From an uncultured Lachnospiraceae bacterium (GTDB taxonomy: Bacteria > Bacillota > Clostridia > Lachnospirales > Lachnospiraceae): a stretch of 64,000 bases of DNA. This document shows positions 25,282-35,077 of the stretch, piece after piece. The stretch spans positions 25,764 to 89,763 of the forward strand of contig CAJTYM010000009.1 of the NCBI GenBank assembly GCA_910583835.1. The letters run 5' to 3'. The translations under genes and the position numbers were made by a program. The notes beneath the pieces are model-generated. The model was not told the origin of the DNA and did no database searches. It saw only the letters and a program-made list of their open reading frames with translations. Each line of letters opens with the position of its first letter. The first letter of the stretch is position 1.

Positions 25282-27525
25282 ATGGCACTCTATGCCAATA
25301 TTATCATAGATATTTCACATGAAAAACTGGATAAGACATTTCAGTATAAGGTGCCTGACAATTTGCAGGACGTGCTTAAGGTAGGGCAGCAGGTGGAAGT
25401 GCCCTTTGGCAATGGAAACCGGATGAATACCGGGTATGTCGTGGAGCTGACAGATACGCCGGAATATGAGGTTTCCAGGCTGAAAGAAATCATCGGTGTG
25501 GTGGAAGGCAGCATTGCTATCGAATCCCAGCTGATTGCCCTGGCGGGGTGGCTGCGCAGGAATTATGGCGCTACCATGAATCAGGCGCTGAAAACGGTGC
25601 TGCCGGTGAAACAGAAAACCTCTGCTAAGAAACAGCGCATGGTCCGCCTTGCCCTGAGCAGGAAGAAAGCAGAGGAATGGCTGGCGGTATTTGAGAAAAA
25701 GCACAATACGGCAAGGGCCAGGCTGCTGTCCAATCTTATGGAGCAGAGCCCTCTGCCGTATGAGGCAGTAACCCGGAAACTCCATATAACGGCGGCGGTT
25801 GTCCGTGTGATGGAGGAGATGGGCATCCTTACCGTGGAGGAGCAGCGCACTTACCGCAGCCCGCTGGGAGAAATGAAGCGGGGCGGCAAAAAGCCCATAC
25901 TGAACGAGGGGCAGACAGCGGCAGCGGAGCGTATCTGGGAGGATTTCTCCAGAGGAGAGAGGAACACCTACCTGCTCCACGGCGTTACCGGCAGCGGCAA
26001 GACGGCTGTGTACATAGAAATTATTGAGCGGCTGGTGCATAGCGGCAGACAGGCAATTGTGCTGATACCGGAAATTGCGCTGACTTACCAGACTGTGCTC
26101 CGTTTCTATCAGAGGTTCGGGGAGCGCGTGTCCATCCTTAATTCCAAGATGTCTGCGGGAGAGCGGTATGACCAGTTTGAGCGTGCCAAAAACGGAGAGC
26201 TGGATGTGATGATAGGTCCGCGTTCTGCATTGTTTACGCCGTTTGCCCAACTGGGAATGATTATCATAGATGAAGAACATGAGACAAGCTATAAGAGTGA
26301 GAATGTGCCCCGCTACCATGCCCGGGAAACAGCAATTGAGCGGGCGCGGATGGCGGGGGCAAGCGTGCTGTTAGGTTCCGCCACGCCCTCCATGGAAAGT
26401 TTTTACCATGCAGTGAATGGCGATTACGTGCTGCTGCAGTTAAAGGACAGAATCGATAAAAAGCCCCTGCCCACGTGTCATACCGTGGATTTGCGGGAAG
26501 AATTAAGGCGGGGGAACCGTTCCATCCTCAGCGAAAAGCTGCAGGAATTGCTGGAGCAGCGGCTAAGGAGCCGCCAGCAGGCCATGCTGTTCATTAACCG
26601 CCGGGGGCTGGCAGGGTTTGTCTCCTGCCGTGCCTGTGGGCACGTGATGAAATGCCCGCACTGCGATGTGTCCCTGAGCCAGCATAATAACGGCAATGTG
26701 GTATGCCATTATTGCGGATATGCACAGAAGCTGCCGTTCGTTTGCCCGGAATGCGGTTCCAAATATATTGGCGGCTTTAAGGCAGGTACCCAGAAAATCG
26801 AAGAAATCATCAAGAAACGTTTTCCCCAAGCGCGGGTGCTGCGCATGGATTTTGACACTACCCGCAGCAAGGATAGTTATGAGAAAATCCTCTCAGCATT
26901 CGCCAACCAGGAGGCAGATATTTTAGTCGGCACGCAGATGATTGTCAAAGGACATGATTTCCCCAATGTCACGCTGGTGGGGATTCTGGCGGCAGACCTG
27001 TCCTTACATGTCAGTGATTTCCATGGACCGGAGCGGACGTTCCAGCTGATTACCCAGGCGGCAGGACGTGCCGGGCGGGGGAAGCTGCCGGGCGAAGTGG
27101 TCATCCAGACATACAGTCCTGAGCATTATGCCATAGAGCTGGCGGGGAAACAGGATTATGGGAAATATTATCAGGCGGAGATTGCCTACCGGGAACTTTT
27201 GCATTATCCGCCCTGTGGGCATATGCTGGTAATGATGACGGCGTCCGCAGACGAGATGACAGCGTTTCTGAGCATGGAGCTGCTGGCAAAGAAAGTCCGG
27301 CAGGCGCAGGACAGAGGCAAGTTGTCGGGGCTGCAGCTGATAGGTCCGGCAGATGCCGCCGTTGCCAAGGTAAAAGACGTCTACCGGAGAGTCTTGTATT
27401 TCAAACATCAGGAATACCAGACGCTTGTGCAGATAAAGGATGTGCTGGAACAGTTTATTTTCCGCCACCGTGAGTTTCGTAGTGTCTCGGTGCAGTTTGA
27501 TTTTGACCCTATGAATGGGTTTTAG
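25282..27525 (+). CDS. priA: Primosomal protein N' (replication restart helicase)
   Basis: A 3'-5' DNA helicase that reloads the replisome at collapsed forks. The 747-residue protein has an N-terminal DNA-binding domain, Walker A GVTGSGKTAVYI (near residue 234), DEEHETSYK (near 330), GSATPSMES, eight zinc-binding cysteines between about residues 450 and 500 (CRACGHVMKCPHC, CHYCG, CPECGSKY) and the helicase motif QAAGRAGR. ATG 25282 is preferred to the GTG at 25273, which overlaps the murE stop. It heads the conserved priA-def-fmt group. Confidence 0.95.
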   Translation: MALYANIIIDISHEKLDKTFQYKVPDNLQDVLKVGQQVEVPFGNGNRMNTGYVVELTDTPEYEVSRLKEIIGVVEGSIAIESQLIALAGWLRRNYGATMNQALKTVLPVKQKTSAKKQRMVRLALSRKKAEEWLAVFEKKHNTARARLLSNLMEQSPLPYEAVTRKLHITAAVVRVMEEMGILTVEEQRTYRSPLGEMKRGGKKPILNEGQTAAAERIWEDFSRGERNTYLLHGVTGSGKTAVYIEIIERLVHSGRQAIVLIPEIALTYQTVLRFYQRFGERVSILNSKMSAGERYDQFERAKNGELDVMIGPRSALFTPFAQLGMIIIDEEHETSYKSENVPRYHARETAIERARMAGASVLLGSATPSMESFYHAVNGDYVLLQLKDRIDKKPLPTCHTVDLREELRRGNRSILSEKLQELLEQRLRSRQQAMLFINRRGLAGFVSCRACGHVMKCPHCDVSLSQHNNGNVVCHYCGYAQKLPFVCPECGSKYIGGFKAGTQKIEEIIKKRFPQARVLRMDFDTTRSKDSYEKILSAFANQEADILVGTQMIVKGHDFPNVTLVGILAADLSLHVSDFHGPERTFQLITQAAGRAGRGKLPGEVVIQTYSPEHYAIELAGKQDYGKYYQAEIAYRELLHYPPCGHMLVMMTASADEMTAFLSMELLAKKVRQAQDRGKLSGLQLIGPADAAVAKVKDVYRRVLYFKHQEYQTLVQIKDVLEQFIFRHREFRSVSVQFDFDPMNGF

Positions 27526-27563
27526 ATAATACGCATAGAATGAATACAAGAGGAGGAAATGAT

Positions 27564-28040
27564 ATGGCAGTGCGTAACATCCGTCAGTTGGGTGACGAAA
27601 TATTGAAGAAGAAATGTAGGGAGATTAAGGAGGTAACGCCGAGAATCCAGGAGTTGATAGACGATATGCTGGAGACCATGTACGAGGCGAACGGCGTAGG
27701 GCTGGCAGCGCCGCAGGTGGGCGTGTTAAAACGCGTGGTTGTGATTGATATCGGGGAAGGTCCCATTGTGCTGATAAATCCCAGGCTTATGGAATCCAGC
27801 GGCGAGCAGACAGGAGAGGAAGCATGCCTGAGCGTTCCGGGGAAATATGGGATAGTGACACGCCCGATGAATGTGAAAATCGAAGCATATAATGAGGATA
27901 TGGAGCGCATGGAGCTTCTGGGCGATGACCTTCTGGCGCGCGCTTTCGTTCATGAGATAGAGCATCTGGATGGGCATATGTATGTGGAAAAGGTTGAGGA
28001 TGGTCTACATGAGGCAGTTTATGAGGAGGAAGACGAATGA
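27564..28040 (+). CDS. def: Peptide deformylase
   Basis: Removes the formyl group from nascent proteins using Fe2+ (or Zn2+). The 158-residue protein has all three motifs: GVGLAAPQVG (near residue 44), EACLSVPG with the metal Cys (most relatives have EGCLS) and HEIEHLDG with the catalytic Glu and two His ligands. AGGAGG lies 7 bp before the ATG at 27564. The stop overlaps the fmt start by ATGA, which couples formylation and deformylation genes. Confidence 0.95.
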   Translation: MAVRNIRQLGDEILKKKCREIKEVTPRIQELIDDMLETMYEANGVGLAAPQVGVLKRVVVIDIGEGPIVLINPRLMESSGEQTGEEACLSVPGKYGIVTRPMNVKIEAYNEDMERMELLGDDLLARAFVHEIEHLDGHMYVEKVEDGLHEAVYEEEDE

Positions 28041-29050
28041 AAGTGATTTTTATGGGCACGCCCGATTTCTCCGTGGGAACCTTGGAAGCCTTAATCGAGG
28101 CTGGGCATGAGGTCACGCTTGCCGTCACCCAGCCGGATAAGCCCAAGGGCAGGGGGAAAGCCATGCAGTTCCCGCCGGTAAAGGAAGCCGCCCTTGCCCA
28201 TGGCATTGAGGTTTACCAGCCCAGGCGGGTGCGGGAGGAAGCCTGTATCCAATATCTGAGGAACTATGCGGCAGATATTATCGTGGTCGTGGCATTTGGG
28301 CAGATTTTGCCCAAAGAAATCCTGGAAATGCCAAAATATGGCTGCATCAACGTCCACGCCTCCCTGCTGCCCAAATACCGTGGGGCCGCGCCGATTCAGT
28401 GGGCGGTCATCAATGGGGAACAGGTGACTGGGGTGACAACTATGCGCATGGACGAGGGGCTGGATACCGGAGACATGATTCTCAAGGAGGAAGTGCGGCT
28501 CACGGCGGAAGAGACCGGGGGCAGCCTTTTTGACCGACTGGCACAGACCGGGGCAAAGCTGTGTCTGCGGACACTTACAGCGATTGAGGAGGGGACAGCC
28601 AGTTACACGCCGCAAGACCATGCTCTGGCTACCCATACCACGATGATCAAGAAGCAGCTGGGGGAGATTGACTGGCAGAAACCGGCGCAGGAACTGGAGC
28701 GTCTGGTCCGTGGGCTGAATCCCTGGCCGAGCGCGTATACGTTCCTCAATGGGAAAACGTTAAAAATCTGGAAAGCTGCCGTGATAGGACAGACAGATCA
28801 AGAGCAGGCCGGCAATCTGCAAAAAGGTCGGGAACAGGCCGGCAAGCCGGAAAGCGGAGAGCAGCAGGCAGCATTTGAAATAGAACCCGGGACCGTTGCC
28901 TGGGTGACGAAGGACAGCCTTGCGGTCCAGACCGGGCAAGGGCTTTTGAAACTGTTGGAAGTACAGTTAGAGGGAAAGAAACGGATGACAATCGATGCAT
29001 TCCTGCGGGGATTACCCATAGACAAGGGATGCAGGCTTGGAAAGGAGTGA
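28037..29050 (+). CDS. fmt: Methionyl-tRNA formyltransferase
   Basis: Formylates initiator Met-tRNA with 10-formyl-tetrahydrofolate. Of 337 residues, the N-terminal domain has FMGTPDFS, the catalytic region NVHASLLPKYRGAAPIQWA and DEGLDTGDMI. The C-terminal OB-like domain carries an insertion at about residues 253-285 that is rich in Gln, Glu and Gly with a repeated EQAG unit, which is unusual for the family and makes the protein 20 or so residues longer than normal. It overlaps def by ATGA. Confidence 0.95.
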   Translation: MKVIFMGTPDFSVGTLEALIEAGHEVTLAVTQPDKPKGRGKAMQFPPVKEAALAHGIEVYQPRRVREEACIQYLRNYAADIIVVVAFGQILPKEILEMPKYGCINVHASLLPKYRGAAPIQWAVINGEQVTGVTTMRMDEGLDTGDMILKEEVRLTAEETGGSLFDRLAQTGAKLCLRTLTAIEEGTASYTPQDHALATHTTMIKKQLGEIDWQKPAQELERLVRGLNPWPSAYTFLNGKTLKIWKAAVIGQTDQEQAGNLQKGREQAGKPESGEQQAAFEIEPGTVAWVTKDSLAVQTGQGLLKLLEVQLEGKKRMTIDAFLRGLPIDKGCRLGKE

Positions 29051-29055
29051 CCTTT

Positions 29056-29769
29056 ATGCCATTTTATGGATTTGGATTTTATTTTGACCCAACTTATATA
29101 TTAGTGATTATCGGGGCATTGATTTGCCTGGCAGCCTCAGCGAGGGTGAAATTTACCTTCCGCAAATACGACCGGGTGCGCAGCATGTCAGGGATGACCG
29201 GGGCACAGGCGGCGGAACGCATCTTGCGTGCAGCGGGGATTCATGACGTCAGCGTTGAGCATGTCTCCGGGGAACTGTCAGACCATTATGACCCAAGGAG
29301 AAAAGTGCTGCGCCTTTCAGACAGCACCTATGGCTCTGCTTCCGTAGCAGCAGTAGGTGTGGCAGCGCATGAGTGCGGACATGCCATCCAGCATCAGAAA
29401 TCGTATGCGCCCCTGGCAATCCGCGGCGCGATTGTCCCGGTGGCTAATTTCGGCTCTGCAGCGGCCTGGCCGCTGATTATCATCGGCATGTTTATCAGCA
29501 GCAATACAGGTACGCTTTTGATTGATATCGGCATTATCTGTTTTTCCCTGGCAGTGATGTTCCAGCTTGTGACGCTGCCGGTGGAATTTAACGCTTCCAG
29601 GCGGGCAGTGCGCATTTTGGGTGAGACAGGCATCTTAGATTCACAGGAACTGAGAAGTACGAGGAAAGTCCTTGGCGCTGCCGCGCTGACGTATGTGGCG
29701 GGCGCTGCCGCTGCGATTCTGCAGCTTCTGCGTCTCCTGCTCCTGTTTGGAGGAAGAAATGACGACTGA
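29056..29769 (+). CDS. Membrane zinc metallopeptidase (YugP type)
   Basis: A 237-residue membrane protein with the zinc motif AAHECGHAIQH (near residue 104). An N-terminal hydrophobic segment (YILVIIGALICLAASARV) and further segments in the C-terminal half (AAAWPLIIIGMFI, LLIDIGIICFSLAVMFQL) are visible. Substrate unknown. ATG 29056 follows AAAGGAG. It lies in the fmt-rsmB interval, the usual place of this family in clostridial genomes, and overlaps rsmB by 11 bp. Confidence 0.85.
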   Translation: MPFYGFGFYFDPTYILVIIGALICLAASARVKFTFRKYDRVRSMSGMTGAQAAERILRAAGIHDVSVEHVSGELSDHYDPRRKVLRLSDSTYGSASVAAVGVAAHECGHAIQHQKSYAPLAIRGAIVPVANFGSAAAWPLIIIGMFISSNTGTLLIDIGIICFSLAVMFQLVTLPVEFNASRRAVRILGETGILDSQELRSTRKVLGAAALTYVAGAAAAILQLLRLLLLFGGRNDD

Positions 29770-31081
29770 TGTAAATTTGCGGGAACTGGTTTTGGAAGTC
29801 CTGCTCGCCGTGACCAGGGACCATGCATACAGCCATCTTGTGATTCGGGAAATGCTGGAGAAATACCAGTACCTTGGCAAACAGGAGCGGAGCATTTTAA
29901 AGCGCGTATGCGAGGGGACTTTGGAGCAGATGATTTGGATTGATTATGTCATCAATCAGTTTTCCAGTGTCAAAGTAAATAAAATGAAACCCCAGATACG
30001 CTGCATCTTAAGGAGCAGCGTATATGAACTGAAGTATATGGATGCCATTCCGGCTTCCGCCACCTGCAATGAGGCAGTGAAGCTGGCGCAGAAGCGGGGG
30101 TTTCGCAACCTCAAGGGCTTTGTCAACGGTGTTTTGCGGACTGTCAGCCGTAATTTAGACAAGATTTCGCTGCCGGACCGCGAGCAGGAGCCTGTGCGCT
30201 ATCTGTCGGTAAAGTACTCCATGCCGGAATGGATTTTGCAGCTGTGGCAGACATACCCACTGGAACAGGTGGAGGAGATGCTGCAGTCATTTCTTATGGA
30301 AGCCCCGACAGTTATTCGCATAAACCCTCTTAAGACAACAAAAGAAGAGCTCAGGCAGGAACTTATGGCAGACCATATCACAGTCAGGGAAGATGAGGAG
30401 GTTCCCGGGGTATTCTATCTGGAAGGATATGATTTCCTGCGGAAAATCCCCTCATTCCGGGAAGGAAAATTTTATGTGCAGGATACGAGTTCCATGCAGG
30501 TGGCGATTTGCGCTTGCCCCAAGCCCGGTGATTATATCCTCGATGTCTGCGCGGCTCCCGGCGGCAAGAGCATCCATTTGGCAGAACTGCTCTGGGAGGC
30601 GGAGAATGGAGCCGCCGTTCAGGGGATGGTGGAAGCCCGGGATCTGACCGCACAAAAAGTATCCCTGATTGAGGAAAATATAAACCGCTGTGGACTTCCC
30701 AATATCTGTGCCGTACAGGCAGATGCCAGAATATTGGATGAAGATAAGGTGGGCAAGGCGGATATCGTGGTTGCGGACCTGCCCTGTTCGGGACTGGGTG
30801 TCCTTGCCAGGAAAGCAGATATCAAATACCGGGTGACCATGGAGGAATGCCGTAAGCTGTGCGATTTGCAGAGGCAGATTCTGCATACCGTGCAGCAGTA
30901 TGTAAAGCCGCAGGGAATCCTGATATATAGTACCTGTACTATCAATCCCATGGAGAATGAAGAGAATGTCAGTTGGTTTCTGCAGGAGCATGACAATTTT
31001 CGTCTGGAGCTGCAGAAGCAGATTTGGCCGGGCAAAGGCAAGAACGATGGTTTTTTCCTGGCAAAGATGCGGAAAGGATAA
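29759..31081 (+). CDS. rsmB: 16S rRNA (cytosine-967-C5)-methyltransferase
   Basis: Methylates C967 of 16S rRNA using S-adenosylmethionine. Of 440 residues, an N-terminal NusB-like RNA-binding domain (about 1-140) is followed by the Rossmann methyltransferase domain with DVCAAPGGKSIHLAELL (near 262), DLPCSGLGVLARK (near 340) with the release Cys, and YSTCTINPMENEENV (near 392) with the catalytic Cys. The ATG at 29759 follows GGAGG and overlaps the end of the metallopeptidase gene. Confidence 0.93.
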   Translation: MTTDVNLRELVLEVLLAVTRDHAYSHLVIREMLEKYQYLGKQERSILKRVCEGTLEQMIWIDYVINQFSSVKVNKMKPQIRCILRSSVYELKYMDAIPASATCNEAVKLAQKRGFRNLKGFVNGVLRTVSRNLDKISLPDREQEPVRYLSVKYSMPEWILQLWQTYPLEQVEEMLQSFLMEAPTVIRINPLKTTKEELRQELMADHITVREDEEVPGVFYLEGYDFLRKIPSFREGKFYVQDTSSMQVAICACPKPGDYILDVCAAPGGKSIHLAELLWEAENGAAVQGMVEARDLTAQKVSLIEENINRCGLPNICAVQADARILDEDKVGKADIVVADLPCSGLGVLARKADIKYRVTMEECRKLCDLQRQILHTVQQYVKPQGILIYSTCTINPMENEENVSWFLQEHDNFRLELQKQIWPGKGKNDGFFLAKMRKG

Positions 31082-31084
31082 GTT

Positions 31085-32110
31085 ATGAAGCAGGATATTA
31101 AGTCATTCAATCAAAAAGAACTGGAAGAGTTTTTCGTGTCCTTAGGGGAAAAGCCGTTCCGCGCGCGGCAGGTTTACCAATGGCTGCATGTAAAACAGGC
31201 AGCTTCTTTTGCCGAGATGACGAATATTTCTAAAGCCTTGCAGGAAAAATTAAGGGAAACCTGCGAACTGACAGTTCTGCGGCAGCAGCTTGTGCAGCGT
31301 TCCAGGGACGGTACGGCGAAATATCTCTTTGCTTTGGCGGACGGAAATATGATTGAGAGCGTACGCATGAAATATAAACATGGGAACAGCGTGTGCATTT
31401 CTTCCCAGGCGGGCTGCCGCATGGGCTGCCGTTTCTGCGCTTCTGCGCTGGGCGGGCTGGTGCGCAGCCTGACCCCGGCAGAGATGCTGGATCAGATTTA
31501 CCGGATTCAGGCGGATATCGGTGAGCGCGTCTCCCATGTGGTGGTGATGGGAACCGGCGAGCCTTTGGATAATTATGATAACCTGCTGAAATTCCTGGAA
31601 CTTCTGACCGATGAACATGGGCTTCATATCAGCCAGCGCAATATTACGGTGTCTACCTGTGGCATTGTGCCGAATATGCGCAGGCTTGCCGAACAAAAAC
31701 TGCAGATTACGCTGGCAGTTTCGCTTCATGCCTCCTCGCAGCAAAAGCGCCTGGAGCTGATGCCGGTGGCGAACAAATATGAAATCCATGAACTGCTGGC
31801 GGCCTGTAAGGAGTATTTTGCCAAGACCGGGCGGCGGATTACCTTTGAATACAGCCTGGTGGGCGGCGTCAATGATAAGACGGAAGATGCCGTGCAGCTG
31901 GCAGCTTTGATTAAAAACATGAACTGCCATGTCAACCTTATCCCGGTAAACCCCATCGAGGAGAGGGACTACGTGCAGTCTGGCAAGCGGGCAGTCACGG
32001 AGTTTAAAGAGCAGCTCGAGAAATATGGGATAACGGTAACGGTCAGGCGTGAAATGGGCAGGGATATTGACGGAGCCTGCGGGCAGCTGCGGCGCCGTCA
32101 GATTTTATGA
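31085..32110 (+). CDS. rlmN: 23S rRNA (adenine-2503-C2)-methyltransferase, radical SAM
   Basis: Methylates A2503 of 23S rRNA and possibly A37 of some tRNAs. The 341-residue protein has the radical SAM cysteines in GCRMGCRFCASALGG (near residue 112), MGTGEPLDNYDN, VSLHAS and a C-terminal Cys near DGACGQLR, which fits the methyl-carrier and resolving Cys pair. The spacing to rsmB is 3 bp. RlmN rather than Cfr is favoured by context. Confidence 0.93.
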   Translation: MKQDIKSFNQKELEEFFVSLGEKPFRARQVYQWLHVKQAASFAEMTNISKALQEKLRETCELTVLRQQLVQRSRDGTAKYLFALADGNMIESVRMKYKHGNSVCISSQAGCRMGCRFCASALGGLVRSLTPAEMLDQIYRIQADIGERVSHVVVMGTGEPLDNYDNLLKFLELLTDEHGLHISQRNITVSTCGIVPNMRRLAEQKLQITLAVSLHASSQQKRLELMPVANKYEIHELLAACKEYFAKTGRRITFEYSLVGGVNDKTEDAVQLAALIKNMNCHVNLIPVNPIEERDYVQSGKRAVTEFKEQLEKYGITVTVRREMGRDIDGACGQLRRRQIL

Positions 32111-32111
32111 C

Positions 32112-32140
32112 TTGTCCTTTTATATACATTATGCTAAAAT
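32112..32140 (+). promoter_or_regulatory. Promoter before prpC
   Basis: TTGTCC at 32112-32117, 17-bp spacer, extended -10 TGCTAAAAT ending at 32140. It gives the phosphatase/kinase genes a start of their own within the housekeeping cluster. Confidence 0.55.
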
Positions 32141-32230
32141 ATTTATGACTGTTTGGAACTTTATGGGATTGCAAGCAGTTGCCAATGAATGGATGTTTCA
32201 GAATAATTCTCAAAGAAAGGCGGGCCGGAC

Positions 32231-32959
32231 ATGAGGGCTTTTTCCAGGACGGATACGGGGAGAAGACGAGAAATGAATCAGGATTATATGTATACTTCCG
32301 AGTTGCCAGTTGGAAATCTGCCCAATCTGTATGTGTTAGCAGATGGCATGGGAGGGCATAATGCTGGAGACTATGCTTCGCGTTATGCAGTGGAGACGAT
32401 TGTGCAGTCTGTACAAGGCAGCCGGGATACATCGCCGGTGATGATTTTGCGGGAAGCCATCTGGAAGGCGAATCAGGCGGTGGTAGAGAAATCCAGGACA
32501 GATATTGACCTGGAGGGCATGGGAACGACTGTGGTCGCAGCGACTGTGAACGGCAGTGAGCTTTGTGTGGCAAATGTCGGCGACAGCCGCCTGTATATTG
32601 CGGGAGAATATTTTGAGCAGATTACAAAGGATCACTCCTATGTGCAGGAAATGGTGCGCAGGGGAGAGTTAAGGGCGGAGATAGCGAGAATCCATCCTGA
32701 CCGCAATATCATCACGCGTGCCGTAGGCGGCGGGCTGGATATTGAGGTTGATTTCTTTGAAGCAGAGCTGGTGGAGAACGACCGGATTCTCATGTGTTCT
32801 GACGGACTGACAGATATGTTGGAGGACAGGGAGATTTTTGAAATTATAAAGACTGGAGCCGATAGTGCAGATATTGTGGAGATGCTGGTTGGGCAGGCCA
32901 ACAGATATGGAGGCAATGACAATATCACAGTTATTTTGACGGAACCGTTTGAGTGGTAA
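32231..32959 (+). CDS. prpC: PP2C-type serine/threonine phosphatase
   Basis: Removes phosphate from PrkC and its substrates. The 242-residue cytoplasmic protein has the PP2C metal motifs NQDYMY, VLADGMGGHNAGD, GMGTTVVA, VANVGDSRLYIA, MCSDGLTDML and GGNDNITVIL. It is encoded 17 bp before prkC, the standard arrangement of this signalling pair. Confidence 0.93.
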   Translation: MRAFSRTDTGRRREMNQDYMYTSELPVGNLPNLYVLADGMGGHNAGDYASRYAVETIVQSVQGSRDTSPVMILREAIWKANQAVVEKSRTDIDLEGMGTTVVAATVNGSELCVANVGDSRLYIAGEYFEQITKDHSYVQEMVRRGELRAEIARIHPDRNIITRAVGGGLDIEVDFFEAELVENDRILMCSDGLTDMLEDREIFEIIKTGADSADIVEMLVGQANRYGGNDNITVILTEPFEW

Positions 32960-32976
32960 GATGTTTGGAGGTAAGA

Positions 32977-35064
32977 ATGTTAAAAGAGGGAATCTATATT
33001 GCAGATAGATACGAGATTGTAGGGAAAGTCGGAACCGGCGGCATGGCGGACGTCTATAAGGCGAAAGACCATACGCTGGGACGTTTTGTAGGAATCAAGG
33101 TTCTCAAGCAGGAGTTCTCCGAAGATGTGAATTTCGTGACGAAATTTCGGACGGAGGCACAGTCGGCAGCAGGATTAGAGCATCCCAATATTGTGAATAT
33201 TTATGATGTAGGAAGCGAGAATGCCATCCATTATATTGTCATGGAATATGTGGAGGGCATTACCTTAAAGACCTATATTGAGAAGAAAGGGCAGCTTTCC
33301 TTTAAGGAAGCCGTGAGCATTGCCATCCAGGTAGGAAGGGGTATTGAGGCGGCGCACAACAAGCACATTATCCACCGTGACATCAAGCCGCAGAATATCA
33401 TAATTTCCACGGAGGGCAAAGTCAAAGTGACTGATTTCGGGATTGCCAGGGCAGCGAGCAGCAACACCATCAATTCAGATGTGATGGGTTCCGTGCATTA
33501 CGCTTCGCCGGAGCAGGCGCGCAATGGTTTTGTCGATGGCAAGAGCGATATCTATTCCTTAGGAATCGTTATGTACGAGATGGTAACCGGACGTGTGCCG
33601 TTTGATGGGGAGTCGACGGTGGCAATCGCCATCCAGCATCTGCAGGAGGAGATGATAAGGCCCAGCGCTTACGCGCCGGATTTGCCCATCAGCTTAGAGA
33701 AGATTATCCTCAAATGTACGCAGAAGAGCCCGGACAGGCGTTATGATACGATTGGCGACTTGCTGATTGACCTGAAGAAAGCGCTAATCAGCCCCAATGA
33801 AGATTTTGTGGTGATGGTTCCCATCGGGCAGCAGGATAAGACCAGGGTCATGAAACAGGAGGAAGTGGAGAGCATCAAGGAGCAGACAAGGAATATGTAT
33901 TACGAGGATGCTGCTGAGGAACCTGAGGAAGAGGATGAGGAAGAAGAGGAAGAGGAGGAAGACAGCGGATTTCTGAATCCTAAGATGGAAAAGGCAGTGA
34001 CAATCATGGGCATAGTCGCCGCCGTCATCATAGTCGCTATCATTATCTATATTGTGGGCAGCTTTTTTGGTCTGTTCCGTTTTGGCGGGAGCCAGAAGGA
34101 AGACGATGTGAAGCAGGAAGAGATGAAGGATGATGAGGAGGAGGAAGAACCGGAAGATAAGACAGAAAAAGTGGAGATGATTGACCTCAAAGGCAAGACC
34201 TTTGATGAGGCGAAAGCGGCGCTCTATGAGATAGGGCTTGGAATTGAGAGAGCGGGAGAGGAATCTTCCGACACCTATGCCCAGGGGCAGATTGTCAGCC
34301 AGAGCGTGGAGGCCGGGACGCAGGTGGAGAAGCATACGACTATCCGGGTTACCATCAGCAGCGGCGTGGGTGAGATTGATGTGCCGATGGTGACGGGACT
34401 CGATCAGACGGCAGCGGAAGCGAAATTAGCGGAGAGTGGATTTGTGGCAAATACTGATTTTGGCTATAGCGATTCCGTTGCCAGCGGCACGGTGATGTCT
34501 CAGACACCGGAAGCGGGGAACAAAGCCAAAAAGGGAGATACCGTCAGCCTTATAGTAAGCCGGGGAACGGAGCCTGTCGTGATGCCCAATGTCTGGAATA
34601 AACCGGAGGCAGAAGCGAGGGAACAGCTATCTGCCCTGGGGCTTAAGGTGTCAACAACCTCTGATTACAGCAACGATATACCGGAAGGGAATGTCATCAG
34701 CCAGAACATCGTGGAAGGGAAGTCCGTGGAGAAAGGGGCAACCGTTACGCTGGTTATCAGCTTAGGTAAGAAAAGCACATTCTATTCCCTTGACAATTAC
34801 AGCATCAACAAGTTGGAGGATATTCCCAAAGTCGCTACCAGCATCACGGCGAAGATTGCCCTTTACAAGTCAGAGAGTGAGGAGTTAGTCAATACCTGGA
34901 CTGCCACGTCTTTCCCATTCGTGCTTACTCAGGGCGGCATTGAGAATTGTTCCGAGGGATATATCATCATTGAATGGGAATGGAGTTATTTAGACGAGGA
35001 GGGCGTAGAGATTCTTGAGGGCAGGACGACAGAGATAGACGATATTCCATTTACGCCGAATTAG
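32977..35064 (+). CDS. prkC: Membrane Ser/Thr protein kinase with PASTA domains
   Basis: Senses muropeptides or lipid II and controls cell wall and germination responses. Of 695 residues, the kinase domain (about 12-270) has GKVGTGGMADVYKAKD, catalytic HRDIKPQN and DFGIARA. A very acidic stretch (about 309-330) precedes one transmembrane helix (IMGIVAAVIIVAIIIYIVGS). Outside are three PASTA domains (about 402-465, 468-530 and 533-598) and a C-terminal beta-rich domain of about 95 residues. TTGGAGG precedes the ATG at 32977. Three PASTA domains is a common number for clostridial homologues. Confidence 0.94.
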   Translation: MLKEGIYIADRYEIVGKVGTGGMADVYKAKDHTLGRFVGIKVLKQEFSEDVNFVTKFRTEAQSAAGLEHPNIVNIYDVGSENAIHYIVMEYVEGITLKTYIEKKGQLSFKEAVSIAIQVGRGIEAAHNKHIIHRDIKPQNIIISTEGKVKVTDFGIARAASSNTINSDVMGSVHYASPEQARNGFVDGKSDIYSLGIVMYEMVTGRVPFDGESTVAIAIQHLQEEMIRPSAYAPDLPISLEKIILKCTQKSPDRRYDTIGDLLIDLKKALISPNEDFVVMVPIGQQDKTRVMKQEEVESIKEQTRNMYYEDAAEEPEEEDEEEEEEEEDSGFLNPKMEKAVTIMGIVAAVIIVAIIIYIVGSFFGLFRFGGSQKEDDVKQEEMKDDEEEEEPEDKTEKVEMIDLKGKTFDEAKAALYEIGLGIERAGEESSDTYAQGQIVSQSVEAGTQVEKHTTIRVTISSGVGEIDVPMVTGLDQTAAEAKLAESGFVANTDFGYSDSVASGTVMSQTPEAGNKAKKGDTVSLIVSRGTEPVVMPNVWNKPEAEAREQLSALGLKVSTTSDYSNDIPEGNVISQNIVEGKSVEKGATVTLVISLGKKSTFYSLDNYSINKLEDIPKVATSITAKIALYKSESEELVNTWTATSFPFVLTQGGIENCSEGYIIIEWEWSYLDEEGVEILEGRTTEIDDIPFTPN

Positions 35065-35077
35065 GGAAGCGGTGCAT

